From Ruminococcus_C sp963590855 (GTDB lineage Bacteria; Bacillota; Clostridia; Oscillospirales; Ruminococcaceae): DNA of 64,000 nt. This document shows, one piece after another, positions 56,774 to 64,000 of this stretch. Numbering within the stretch: position 1 is the stretch's first letter; every line of letters begins with the position of its first letter. Below the pieces are notes generated by a model. It was not told the origin of the DNA, ran no database searches, and was given only the letters and a program-made list of their open reading frames with translations. The stretch is from NCBI GenBank assembly GCA_963590855.1, contig CAVAQT010000015.1, forward strand, positions 3,115 through 67,114, in the 5' to 3' direction. The translations under genes were made by a program, and so were the position numbers.

Positions 56774-58237
56774 ATGAAAAACATCTTATTTGCCGCATCC
56801 GAATGCGTCCCCTTCATCAAGACCGGCGGTCTTGCAGACGTGGTGGGTGCACTGCCAAAAAGTCTGAACCGCGAGGAATATGACGTCCGCGTCATCGTCC
56901 CGAACTATACCTGCATCCTCCAGGAATACCGCAGCCAGTTCCAGTATGTCAGCCATTTTTACATGGACTACGGCAGACATGTGGAAAACGTCCATGTGGG
57001 CATTATGGAATACGTCTATGAGGGCGTACACTTCTACTTTATCGACAACGAATATTACTTCAAGTGCGAGCGTCCCTACAGCGACTCTACCCAGTGGGAC
57101 ATCGAGCGCTTTATCTTTTTCTCCAAGGCGGTTCTGGCGGCGATGCCGGTAATCGGCTTCCACCCGGACATCATCCACTGCCACGACTGGCAGACCGGCA
57201 TGATTCCGGTGTTCCTCAAGAGCACCTTTGCCACCCACAGCTTCTACTGGGGCACAAAGAGCATCATGACCATCCACAACCTGAAATTCCAGGGCGTGTG
57301 GGATATCCGCCACTTTGTCTACAACACCAATCTGCCGGATTATATGTTCACACCGGACAAGCTGGAGTTCAAGAGCGACGCCAATATGCTCAAGGGCGGT
57401 CTGGTCTATGCGGACTATATCACCACCGTCAGCGAAACCTATGCCGAGGAAATCAAGACACCGTATTACGGCGAACAGCTGGACGGTCTGCTCTGCGCAC
57501 GCTCCCGTTCACTCCGCGGCATCCTCAACGGCATCGACTATGAGGTATATAATCCCCAGACGGATAAAAAGATTGATGTGCACTATTCCGTCAAGGATGT
57601 TGCGGCAAAGAAAAAGCAGGCAAAGCTGGCGCTCCAGAAGGAGCTGGGTCTGCCGGAAGACGAGGACAAGTTCATGATCGCCATTATCTCCCGTCTGACC
57701 GACCAGAAGGGGCTGGATCTGGTGGACTGGATCGCCGACCGCATCACCGACGAGTTCACCCAGTTCGTCATCATCGGCACAGGAGAAGCGCGGTATGAGA
57801 ACATGTTCCGCTATTATCAGAACAAGTATCCGGACCGTGTTTCTGCGAATATTTTCTACTCCGATCCGCTGGCGCATAAGCTGTATGCTGCGGCAGACGC
57901 CATGCTGGTGCCGTCCCGGTTTGAGCCGTGCGGTCTGACCCAGCTCATCTCCCTGCGCTACGGCACGGTTCCCATTGTCCGGGAGACCGGCGGTCTGAAG
58001 GATACTGTCGTACCCTACAACGAATACGACAAGACCGGCACTGGCTTTACCTTTGCGCACTACAACGCAGATGATCTGCTGTATACCATCAACTATGCCA
58101 AGAAGATCTACTTCGACCACCGCGAGGACTGGGACGACATTCTCCGCCGCGGCATGGAGCAGGATTTCTCCTGGAGCAGTTCTGCCCTCCAGTATCAGGG
58201 CATGTACGACTGGATCCTCCGGGGCATGCAGGACTAA
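56774..58237 (+). CDS. glgA: Glycogen synthase (ADP-glucose)
   Basis: This GT5 enzyme of 487 residues elongates alpha-1,4-glucan from ADP-glucose. It begins ILFAASECVPFIKTGGLADVVGALP (the KTGGL ADP-glucose site). It continues with FHPDIIHCHDWQTGMIP, LKGGLVYADYITTVSETYAEEI, GILNGIDYEVYNP and the C-terminal EPCGLTQLISLRYGTVPIVRETGGL. Length is normal. ATG 56774 matches the family N-terminus, though AAAGGAG lies about 35 bases upstream. A GTG at 56744 in the same frame may be the true start, adding ten residues. No other glycogen gene is adjacent. Confidence 0.94.
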   Translation: MKNILFAASECVPFIKTGGLADVVGALPKSLNREEYDVRVIVPNYTCILQEYRSQFQYVSHFYMDYGRHVENVHVGIMEYVYEGVHFYFIDNEYYFKCERPYSDSTQWDIERFIFFSKAVLAAMPVIGFHPDIIHCHDWQTGMIPVFLKSTFATHSFYWGTKSIMTIHNLKFQGVWDIRHFVYNTNLPDYMFTPDKLEFKSDANMLKGGLVYADYITTVSETYAEEIKTPYYGEQLDGLLCARSRSLRGILNGIDYEVYNPQTDKKIDVHYSVKDVAAKKKQAKLALQKELGLPEDEDKFMIAIISRLTDQKGLDLVDWIADRITDEFTQFVIIGTGEARYENMFRYYQNKYPDRVSANIFYSDPLAHKLYAAADAMLVPSRFEPCGLTQLISLRYGTVPIVRETGGLKDTVVPYNEYDKTGTGFTFAHYNADDLLYTINYAKKIYFDHREDWDDILRRGMEQDFSWSSSALQYQGMYDWILRGMQD

Positions 58238-58241
58238 AGGC

Positions 58242-58290
58242 AAACACCGCACAAAGACCGCTCGACGGCTTTGCACGGCGCTGCACTGAG
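58242..58290 (+). repeat. Partial copy of the MITE-like repeat end
   Basis: GGCAAACACCGCACAAAGA and the following 30 bases align with the inner side of the right end (inverted) of the 17843-18014 element, about three bases in four matching. It lies just past the glgA stop. Confidence 0.5.
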
Positions 58291-58305
58291 ATTTCCCTAT
58301 TACGC

Positions 58306-58354
58306 AAAAAGGCGCACCGTTTTCCGGATTTTTCCGGCAGACAGTGCGCCTTTT
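58306..58354 (+). terminator. Terminator of glgA
   Basis: AAAAAGGCGCAC pairs with GTGCGCCTTTT around a 26-base loop that contains a second small CCGG hairpin. Confidence 0.75.
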
Positions 58355-58387
58355 GCGCGGCATGGCACAGCTTTTCATAAAAACAGG

Positions 58388-58416
58388 TTGTAATTTCTCG
58401 GAAAGTATGCTACAAT
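58388..58416 (+). promoter_or_regulatory. Promoter of the ABC-F gene
   Basis: TTGTAA 58388-58393 and TACAAT 58411-58416, 17-base spacer. Confidence 0.7.
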
Positions 58417-58481
58417 AAAAATGTATGTGCACAAAATGGTGTACGCAGCAGAATTTCACGCATCACAAGGAGAAAAAATAT

Positions 58482-60407
58482 ATGCTGTTACGCATGACAG
58501 ATATCAATAAATTTTACAACGGAAACCAGGTGCTTTCTCACGTTTCGCTGACGGTAGAGGACAATGACCGCATCGGACTGATCGGTGTCAACGGCTGCGG
58601 AAAGTCCACGCTGCTGCGCATCCTCACAGAGCAGGAGCTTCCGGATCATCTGGTGGAAGGGGACGGCGAGATCGCCCGTTCTGCCAAAACCAGCATCGGC
58701 TATCTGGAGCAGATGAGCGGTCTGGATCGGGAGAGCACCGTCTGGGCGGAGATGCGCAGTGTGTTCCGTCCGCTGCTGGAGACGCAGGAGAAAATGCACC
58801 GCCTGGAAGAAGCCATGCAGTCCGGCGATCTGTCCGGCGCGGAGGAATACCATCGTCTGCAAACCTGGTTTGAGGCCAACGACGGCTATCAGATCGATGT
58901 GAAAATACGCACAGTCCTCAATGGTATGGGCTTCGGTCAGGAGACCTATGACCGTATCATTTCCGGATTCAGCGGCGGTGAAAAGACGCGTCTCGCCATC
59001 GCCAGACTTCTGCTGGAAGAGCCGAATCTGCTGATCCTGGACGAACCCACCAACCACCTGGATTTCAAGACGGTCATGTGGCTGGAGGATTATCTCAAGG
59101 ACTATAAGGGCGCGCTGCTTCTGGTCTCCCATGACCGCTATTTCCTTGATCGTCTCTGCACCAGCATCTGCGAGATCGAGCGCGGCAGACTGACTCGGTA
59201 TAAGGGCAACTACACTACTTTCACTCAGCTGAAAGAAGCGGCGGTGGCGCGGCAGTGGAAGGAATACGAGATGCAGCAGAAGGAGATCGCCAAGCTGGAG
59301 GATTATGTGGCACGGAATCTCACCCGGGCATCCACCGCAAAGAGCGCCCAGAGCCGCGTCAAGCAGCTGGAAAAAATGGAGCGCATCGAAAAGCCCCTGT
59401 CTGCCCAGAAGCAGGCACGGGTGCAGTTTACCTATGAGATCGAGCCGCCCCAGGAGGTCTTAAAGGTGCAGGAGATCGACATCTCCGTAGGTGAGGGCGC
59501 GGCACGAAAGACCCTGCTGCCGTCCCTTTCCTTTGAAGTGCGCCGGGGCGAAAAGTGGGGCATCATCGGCGACAACGGCATCGGAAAATCCACACTGCTG
59601 AAGATCCTGCAAAACAAGCTGCCGCACCAGGGAAAAGTCCGCTGGACAAGCAACATCAAGATCTCCTATTTTGAACAGGAGAGCACCAACCTTACGCCCA
59701 CAAAGTCCGTCATGCAGGAGATTCACGACCGGGTGCCGTCCTGGACGGATCTGGAGGTGCGCAAGCTGCTGGGACAGGTGCGGCTCACCGGAGAAAATGT
59801 GTTCAAGCTCATCGGTGTGCTCTCCGGCGGCGAGCGCGCAAAGGTCTGCTTCGCGGTGATGATGCTGGAGCACGGCAATGTGCTGATCCTGGACGAACCC
59901 ACCAACCATCTGGATATCGCCATGAAAGAGGTCATCGAAGAGGCAATGCAGTCCTTTTCGGGGACGCTGCTGTTCGTCTCCCATGACCGCTATCTGCTGG
60001 ATAAGGTGGCTGACCATATCCTGGAGCTGAAGGCAGACGGCGCAGTCACTTATACCGGAGGCTTCCGCAAGTGGATGGATGCACAGCAGAAGCAGCCCGA
60101 ACCGGAAGAACTGCCCACGGCAAAAAAGATCGCCCCGGAGGGCGGAAAGCCGGCGGAAAAACCGGCATACCGTTCCAAAAAACAGCGCGCCCAGCAGGCG
60201 AAAATGCGCGCCGACCTGCGCAGCCTGGAACAACAGCTGGACAAGATGCAGGAAGAACTGGACACCCTTACCGCAGAACTGACAGACGAGGCAGTGTGCA
60301 GCGATTATCAGCTTATGCAGGAAAAATGCCAGCGCATGGAGGAACTGCGGGTGCAGATGGACGAGACCATGGAGCAGATGATCCTGCTGGAAGAGGAACT
60401 GGGATAA
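58482..60407 (+). CDS. ABC-F family ATPase (translation factor / ribosome protection)
   Basis: The 641-residue protein has two ABC domains and no membrane part. Domain 1: GVNGCGKSTLLRI, SGGEKTRLAIARLLLEEPNLLILDEPTNHLD. Domain 2: GDNGIGKSTLLKI, SGGERAKVCFAVMMLEHGNVLILDEPTNHLD. The inter-domain P-site tRNA interaction linker lies near 240-310 (YEMQQKEIAKLEDYV). A C-terminal coiled coil (about 560-640) is like Uup/YdiF. ABC-F proteins act on stalled ribosomes; some confer antibiotic resistance. The subtype is not resolved. AAGGAG precedes ATG 58482. Confidence 0.93.
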   Translation: MLLRMTDINKFYNGNQVLSHVSLTVEDNDRIGLIGVNGCGKSTLLRILTEQELPDHLVEGDGEIARSAKTSIGYLEQMSGLDRESTVWAEMRSVFRPLLETQEKMHRLEEAMQSGDLSGAEEYHRLQTWFEANDGYQIDVKIRTVLNGMGFGQETYDRIISGFSGGEKTRLAIARLLLEEPNLLILDEPTNHLDFKTVMWLEDYLKDYKGALLLVSHDRYFLDRLCTSICEIERGRLTRYKGNYTTFTQLKEAAVARQWKEYEMQQKEIAKLEDYVARNLTRASTAKSAQSRVKQLEKMERIEKPLSAQKQARVQFTYEIEPPQEVLKVQEIDISVGEGAARKTLLPSLSFEVRRGEKWGIIGDNGIGKSTLLKILQNKLPHQGKVRWTSNIKISYFEQESTNLTPTKSVMQEIHDRVPSWTDLEVRKLLGQVRLTGENVFKLIGVLSGGERAKVCFAVMMLEHGNVLILDEPTNHLDIAMKEVIEEAMQSFSGTLLFVSHDRYLLDKVADHILELKADGAVTYTGGFRKWMDAQQKQPEPEELPTAKKIAPEGGKPAEKPAYRSKKQRAQQAKMRADLRSLEQQLDKMQEELDTLTAELTDEAVCSDYQLMQEKCQRMEELRVQMDETMEQMILLEEELG

Positions 60408-60443
60408 GAAAACGCCTTTCGCTCGTTTTCTTTCGCCATACAG

Positions 60444-60486
60444 AAAAAACCGGAGAGAGCATGTTGCGTTGCCCTCTCCGGTTTTT
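60444..60486. terminator. Bidirectional terminator
   Basis: AAAAACCGGAGAG pairs with CTCTCCGGTTTTT between convergent genes. Confidence 0.85.
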
Positions 60487-60511
60487 GTGTGATCGGTTTT
60501 TCAGAAGCTGT

Positions 60512-61816
60512 TTACAGCTTTTTCTTTTCGTCCTCGATCATCGCCAGAAGCTCATCTACAGAAGCGCTTGCGATCTTGTCCTCGCGAGTCTTGGGTGCAG
60601 GAGCAGCCGGCTTCGGTTCCTGTGCCGGTGCTGCCGGACGGCTGCTGCGGAATGTGCTGTCGCCCAGGTTCCGTGCTTCCTCCGGAGAGCTTGCCTCGTG
60701 GCTGCCGCGATAGGTGGATGCCGGAGCTTCCGGTGCAGCTTCTGCCGTATCGCTGATCGGCGGTGTGCTGAAGGTGTTGCTCCGTGTGCCGAAGGATGCG
60801 GTATTGGAGGTGGTTCCGGCATGGGTGCCCTCATAAGAGGTGGTGCTGCCTGCTGCCGGTGCAGCATCCGACGGTGCGCTGCCGCCCAGCGGAATCTGAT
60901 CTGCCGGGTTGGTGTAGATCGGAACATCATGCTGTGCCTTGAACTGCATGGTGCGTGCCTTCTGATACGGGGAGTTGGGGTTTACCTGCTTGCGCTCAAA
61001 GTTTTCTGCAATAGAGGAGCGCTTTTTCTCGAAAGAGCGGCTCTGTGTAGCTTCTGACGGCCGGAACAGGGGAGAACGTCCGCCCAGTTCCTCATCATCA
61101 TAAGCAGAATCGCTGTCGTCATAGGAATCTTCGCTGTAGACCTCGTCGTAGTTTTCTTCAAAGGTGTACTCGTCATCGTGACCGCCGTTTGCACGGACAA
61201 TGGCAACGATCAGCATGATCACCAGGATCACGCTCGGCAGCACCAGCATGGTCAGGATGCCGGGAACGCCGGTGACAAATGTCACATAAGTGTACAGCTC
61301 GCCGCTCTCATAGGTGCACTTGCCCAGAATGCTGTCCACGGTGATGGGCGGCTCTGTGCCCACATCGTTTGCCTTCATGGTCGTGGGATAGTATTTCAGG
61401 ACACCAGTTTCGTCCTGTTCGATGTTATAGATCCGGCGCACGGCAATGCGGTCGGAATCGATGTCGGTAGAAGTATCATCCGGCGCCAGGGTGCACAGAA
61501 CGGCATTGTTCTTGGCGATAGGGTCGGATTCCTGATAGGCAGAAGCGATCACAGCGGTGTGCTTGTGGATCGAAGCGGCAGCACTCTGGCTGTCCACCGT
61601 GCCGGCATCGCTGCCGTCCATAGAGGTTGTCCCGGTGGCAACAGCTGCGCCGGCGGCTTCCATGGTATCGTATTCCATCAGATAGATGTAGTGCCCGAAG
61701 ATCTTCGGCGTATCTTTCCGGGAGAACAGGATGTTCGTCGTCAGCGAAACCGCAACCACGATCAGGAGCAGGATCGCCAGGACAATGGCAAGGATGGATT
61801 TGGATTTCTTTTTCAT
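60512..61816 (-). CDS. SipW/S26B-fold membrane protein lacking catalytic residues
   Basis: The 434-residue protein has a helix at about 8-30, an extracytoplasmic domain (31-185), a second helix (about 182-207, ILTMLVLPSVILVIMLIVAIV), and a long Ser/Pro/Ala-rich acidic cytoplasmic tail. The domain shows the order of SipW-type signal peptidases: YIYLMEYDTMEAA where SGSMEP is expected, then IAVRRIYNIEQD for the usual HRI, then TTMKANDVGTEPPI for TKGDAN, and SILGKC for IIGK. The nucleophile Ser is Asp and the His is Arg, so it should be inactive. Tail ends in a conserved-looking helix (VDELLAMIEDEKKKL). Confidence 0.6.
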   Translation of the reverse strand: MKKKSKSILAIVLAILLLIVVAVSLTTNILFSRKDTPKIFGHYIYLMEYDTMEAAGAAVATGTTSMDGSDAGTVDSQSAAASIHKHTAVIASAYQESDPIAKNNAVLCTLAPDDTSTDIDSDRIAVRRIYNIEQDETGVLKYYPTTMKANDVGTEPPITVDSILGKCTYESGELYTYVTFVTGVPGILTMLVLPSVILVIMLIVAIVRANGGHDDEYTFEENYDEVYSEDSYDDSDSAYDDEELGGRSPLFRPSEATQSRSFEKKRSSIAENFERKQVNPNSPYQKARTMQFKAQHDVPIYTNPADQIPLGGSAPSDAAPAAGSTTSYEGTHAGTTSNTASFGTRSNTFSTPPISDTAEAAPEAPASTYRGSHEASSPEEARNLGDSTFRSSRPAAPAQEPKPAAPAPKTREDKIASASVDELLAMIEDEKKKL

Positions 61817-62045
61817 AATGCTACCTACCTTTTTATGAAGTCAAAATGATGAGTTTAACCCTATTATAACACATCTTTTCTGCAATTTCAATTGTTTTTC
61901 TGACATTTTTGCAGAAAAAGTGCAGATGCCTCAGGGAACGCGCGCCCACAGGAGCGCCATTTTTACAGTACCCTATCATTATAGCACATCTTTTCTTTGA
62001 TTTCAATCGTTTTTTTGATTTTTCTGAGAATTTTTTTGAAACCTC

Positions 62046-62073
62046 TTGACAAAGCAAGAATTTGTGGTATAAT
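62046..62073 (+). promoter_or_regulatory. Promoter of the tRNA-Thr/tRNA-Gly pair
   Basis: TTGACA 62046-62051 and TATAAT 62068-62073, 16-base spacer. The 230 bases before it, after the SipW-like gene, hold only two near-identical ATTATARCACATCTTTTCT direct repeats (near 61864 and 61979). Confidence 0.8.
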
Positions 62074-62113
62074 ATATAGGTACTGTGGCGTATCCCACAT
62101 GGAAATATCAGGT

Positions 62114-62189
62114 GCTGGAATAGCTCAGTTGGTAGAGCAGCGCATTCGTAATGCGCAGGTCGCGTGTTCAAGTCACGTTTCCAGCTCCA
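62114..62189 (+). tRNA. tRNA-Thr (anticodon CGT)
   Basis: Acceptor GCTGGAA/TTCCAGC, anticodon stem GCGCA/TGCGC around TTCGTAA, encoded CCA. Confidence 0.95.
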
Positions 62190-62217
62190 TTTTTGTATCA
62201 TCAGCGCCACTGGTGAT

Positions 62218-62291
62218 GCGAGCGTAGTTTAGTGGCAAAACATCAGCTTCCCAAGCTGAGGTTGCGAGTTCGATTCTCGTCGCTCGCTCCA
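62218..62291 (+). tRNA. tRNA-Gly (anticodon CCC)
   Basis: Acceptor GCGAGCG/CGCTCGC, anticodon stem TCAGC/GCTGA around TTCCCAA, T arm GCGAGTTCGATTCTCGT, encoded CCA. Cotranscribed with tRNA-Thr 28 bases upstream. Confidence 0.95.
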
Positions 62292-62499
62292 GAATGCAAC
62301 GGCACATGTGAAAGCATGCGCCGTTTTTTCATGCCCGCTTTCGGATCGCTGTGCCGCTGTACTATTATAATGTATTGTCTGTTCTGCAACAGGGGATCGC
62401 TGCAAAAATGCCGGCTGAACGGGCTGTGTTGGCACAAACGTGGCGAACTTGCACAAATTGTGGGTTCTCTGACATGGCGAAATTTGTGTAAAAAGCATC

Positions 62500-62528
62500 T
62501 TGCATCCAGGTAAAAAATCGGGTATCAT
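62500..62528 (+). promoter_or_regulatory. Promoter of the Ser/Glu-rich lipoprotein gene
   Basis: TTGCAT 62500-62505 and TATCAT 62523-62528, 17-base spacer. Upstream, two TGGCGAA-containing repeats (62440 and 62475) flank CACAAATTGTG, a possible operator. Confidence 0.5.
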
Positions 62529-62617
62529 AATATTGTGTAGCGTTTTATGCTGCCGTGAAAGAAGTATTTCAGAAGGCGCTCCGGCGGCTTCAAAATGAAG
62601 GAAATGAGGAAACCATT

Positions 62618-63412
62618 ATGTTGAAAACAAAAAAGATCCTGGCATTTTTGCTGGCATCCGCAATGATGACCGCAGCATTCACTGCATGCGGCAGCTCTGA
62701 GGAATCCAGCGAGTCCAGCAGCAAGGCAGAGTCCAGCGCAGACGCAGAGGAATCCAGCGAGGAAGAATCCAGCGCAGAAGAGTCCAGCGAAGCAGCAGAC
62801 GGCGAAGAGAGCTCTGCTGCACAGCAGGTACAGACCGGCGACTTTGAAGAAGCTGTTGTACCGCAGGCAGGCGATGCTTATCTGAGCATGGCAGACGGTC
62901 AGTGGTGGCTTCAGTACACCGGCAGCGACGCAGATTATCTGTGCTATGACGCAGGCGTTGCTCCCATCACCGGAAACGGCGAGTACACCGTTAGCGTAAC
63001 CGTTGACACCAATGCGATCCGCTATGACGCAACCGGCGACATCAACGGCGAGCTGATCGCAAACGGCACTGCTTTCATGGCTGTTCAGATCATGGACGGC
63101 GCAACTGCAACCCCGAACGCTGTGATCGACATCACCGCAGTAAAGGTTGACGGCACAGAGATCCCGCTGACCAAGAAGAGCTTCACCAACACCGAAGAAA
63201 CCGAGATCGACGGCGTAAAGCACAACAATGTTCGTTCCAACATCTTCAATGAGTGGGTTCCGGACGACAATCTGCCGGGCGATGCAAGAAGCGCAGAGGG
63301 CAACATTGCAGATCTGGCAAACAAGTCTGATTATTCTGCAACCATCCTGGATCCGACTGCGATCGGCGACTGGACAACCATCGAAGTTACATTTAACGTA
63401 ACCGGTATGTAA
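62618..63412 (+). CDS. Lipoprotein with Ser/Glu-rich linker and unrecognised beta domain
   Basis: The 264-residue protein has a signal peptide with lipobox FTAC at about residue 24 (KILAFLLASAMMTAAFTACG). A linker of about 45 residues made of Ser, Glu and Ala repeats (EESSESSS, EESSAEESS) follows, then a 190-residue beta-rich domain (GQWWLQYTGSDADYLCYDAG, GNGEYTVSVTVDTNAI, AVIDITAVKVDGTEIPL). The last resembles carbohydrate-binding jelly-roll modules, but I cannot name a family. Codons are biased towards frequent ones, suggesting high expression. It would sit on the outer face of the membrane. Terminator at 63445. Confidence 0.65.
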   Translation: MLKTKKILAFLLASAMMTAAFTACGSSEESSESSSKAESSADAEESSEEESSAEESSEAADGEESSAAQQVQTGDFEEAVVPQAGDAYLSMADGQWWLQYTGSDADYLCYDAGVAPITGNGEYTVSVTVDTNAIRYDATGDINGELIANGTAFMAVQIMDGATATPNAVIDITAVKVDGTEIPLTKKSFTNTEETEIDGVKHNNVRSNIFNEWVPDDNLPGDARSAEGNIADLANKSDYSATILDPTAIGDWTTIEVTFNVTGM

Positions 63413-63444
63413 TTGAGACACTGCTATTCATACGGATAAAAGAG

Positions 63445-63478
63445 ACTGCCTGTACCGCTGTGGTGCAGGCAGTTTTTT
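63445..63478 (+). terminator. Terminator of the lipoprotein gene
   Basis: ACTGCCTG pairs with CAGGCAGT, followed by TTTTTG. Confidence 0.8.
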
Positions 63479-63520
63479 GCGTAAAACATGTAAACAATTT
63501 GAAAAGGTTTCGGATAGTCC

Positions 63521-63549
63521 TTGCATCCCGGCAGAGAATGTGCTATAAT
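63521..63549 (+). promoter_or_regulatory. Promoter of first tRNA-Val
   Basis: TTGCAT 63521-63526 and TATAAT 63544-63549, 17-base spacer. Confidence 0.8.
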
Positions 63550-63567
63550 AGAACACGTCGCTGAAAT

Positions 63568-63643
63568 GGAAGCTTAGCTCAGCTGGGAGAGCATCTGCCT
63601 TACAAGCAGAGGGTCATAGGTTCGAGCCCTATAGTTTCCACCA
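63568..63643 (+). tRNA. tRNA-Val (anticodon TAC), copy 1
   Basis: Acceptor GGAAGCT/AGTTTCC with one G-T pair, anticodon stem TCTGC/GCAGA around CTTACAA, encoded CCA. Identical in all 76 bases to the copy at 63924. Confidence 0.95.
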
Positions 63644-63855
63644 GAGAAGCAAGAGCTGTTTGTGCCGGTTGGTGCAGGCAGCTTTTTTTGTACCGGAAAA
63701 CACCTCGGAAAGCCGGAACAGCCTGCCCGTCCGGCAGCGATTTTTCTCCGGATCACATATTAACTTTTTGTAAACGATAGGGCGTGGTACAGAAAAGCAC
63801 GCAGTTTCGGTACTTTTTCTGTTTCAAATTCCTCGAAAAAATTTTGAAAAAACCC

Positions 63856-63884
63856 TTGACAAATCTCTTGAAATGGTGTATAAT
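63856..63884 (+). promoter_or_regulatory. Promoter of second tRNA-Val
   Basis: TTGACA 63856-63861 and TATAAT 63879-63884, 17-base spacer. It is closer to consensus than that of copy 1. The 210 bases between the two tRNA genes hold a CAGGCAGC-type terminator (near 63680) and no gene. Confidence 0.85.
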
Positions 63885-63923
63885 AATATACGTCGCTGAG
63901 AGACGCGACACTGAAAAATGGAT

Positions 63924-63999
63924 GGAAGCTTAGCTCAGCTGGGAGAGCATCTGCCTTACAAGCAGAGGGTCATAGGTTCGAGCCCTATAGTTTCCACCA
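63924..63999 (+). tRNA. tRNA-Val (anticodon TAC), copy 2
   Basis: Same 76-base sequence as copy 1, including CCA. It ends one base before the window edge. Confidence 0.95.
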
Positions 64000-64000
64000 G

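Overview
This is a window of about 55% G+C from a Gram-positive anaerobe, most likely Ruminococcus or a close relative in the Oscillospiraceae. The evidence is the set of secreted proteins with C-terminal dockerin modules and Thr-rich linkers, BspA-type leucine-rich-repeat proteins, the Firmicutes-type phoH-ybeY-era-yqzL-recO-mutS2 cluster, and strong sigma-A promoters with purine-rich ribosome binding sites. I ran no searches; every family name comes from reading motifs.

Layout. 1-5.7 kb: a cut SGNH-hydrolase-like membrane protein, a DUF3592-like protein, an orphan immunity-like protein, an M20 dipeptidase, a D-lactate-type dehydrogenase, a membrane protein and a MscS channel, then an orphan promoter/terminator unit. 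6-18 kb: a dockerin protein, a MATE exporter, rarA, glyA, a tandem pair of XRE regulators with a shared operator region, tex, an overlapping ECF sigma/anti-sigma pair, and a 172-bp palindromic MITE-like repeat. 18-26 kb: an amidohydrolase, a MmcQ/YjbR protein and the housekeeping cluster mutS2-recO-yqzL-era-ybeY-phoH. 26-35 kb: a degenerate kinase-like protein, gap, tspO, two overlapping LRR-dockerin genes, a GH43 enzyme and a hairpin-rich repeat array. 35-43 kb: a four-gene MacAB-like ABC operon with two different adaptors, pdxST, and an M15-like protein with lost catalytic residues.

43.8-50.7 kb is a 6.8-kb integrated genetic element in the 3' end of a tRNA-Thr(GGT) gene. It has 93-bp perfect att repeats and helically phased arm-type repeats. 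It carries an integrase, a repressor, a Cro/Xis-like early region, a DUF6291 gene with an internal iteron/AT-rich segment, a sigma-like factor, and an HTH/PBECR-nuclease toxin-antitoxin-like pair that shares three identical-type operators with a divergent unknown gene. It has no relaxase, capsid or terminase gene, so it looks like a satellite or other minimal integrative element. The octamer GAGCAGGC recurs at least 12 times inside it.

50.7-64 kb: a LysR regulator, tRNA-Leu, a dockerin protein, a Thr-rich lipoprotein, a strong candidate for a structured ncRNA, a DUF1292 protein, a penicillin-binding protein, glgA, an ABC-F protein, a SipW-fold pseudo-signal-peptidase, tRNA-Thr(CGT), tRNA-Gly(CCC), a Ser/Glu-rich lipoprotein and two identical tRNA-Val(TAC) genes.
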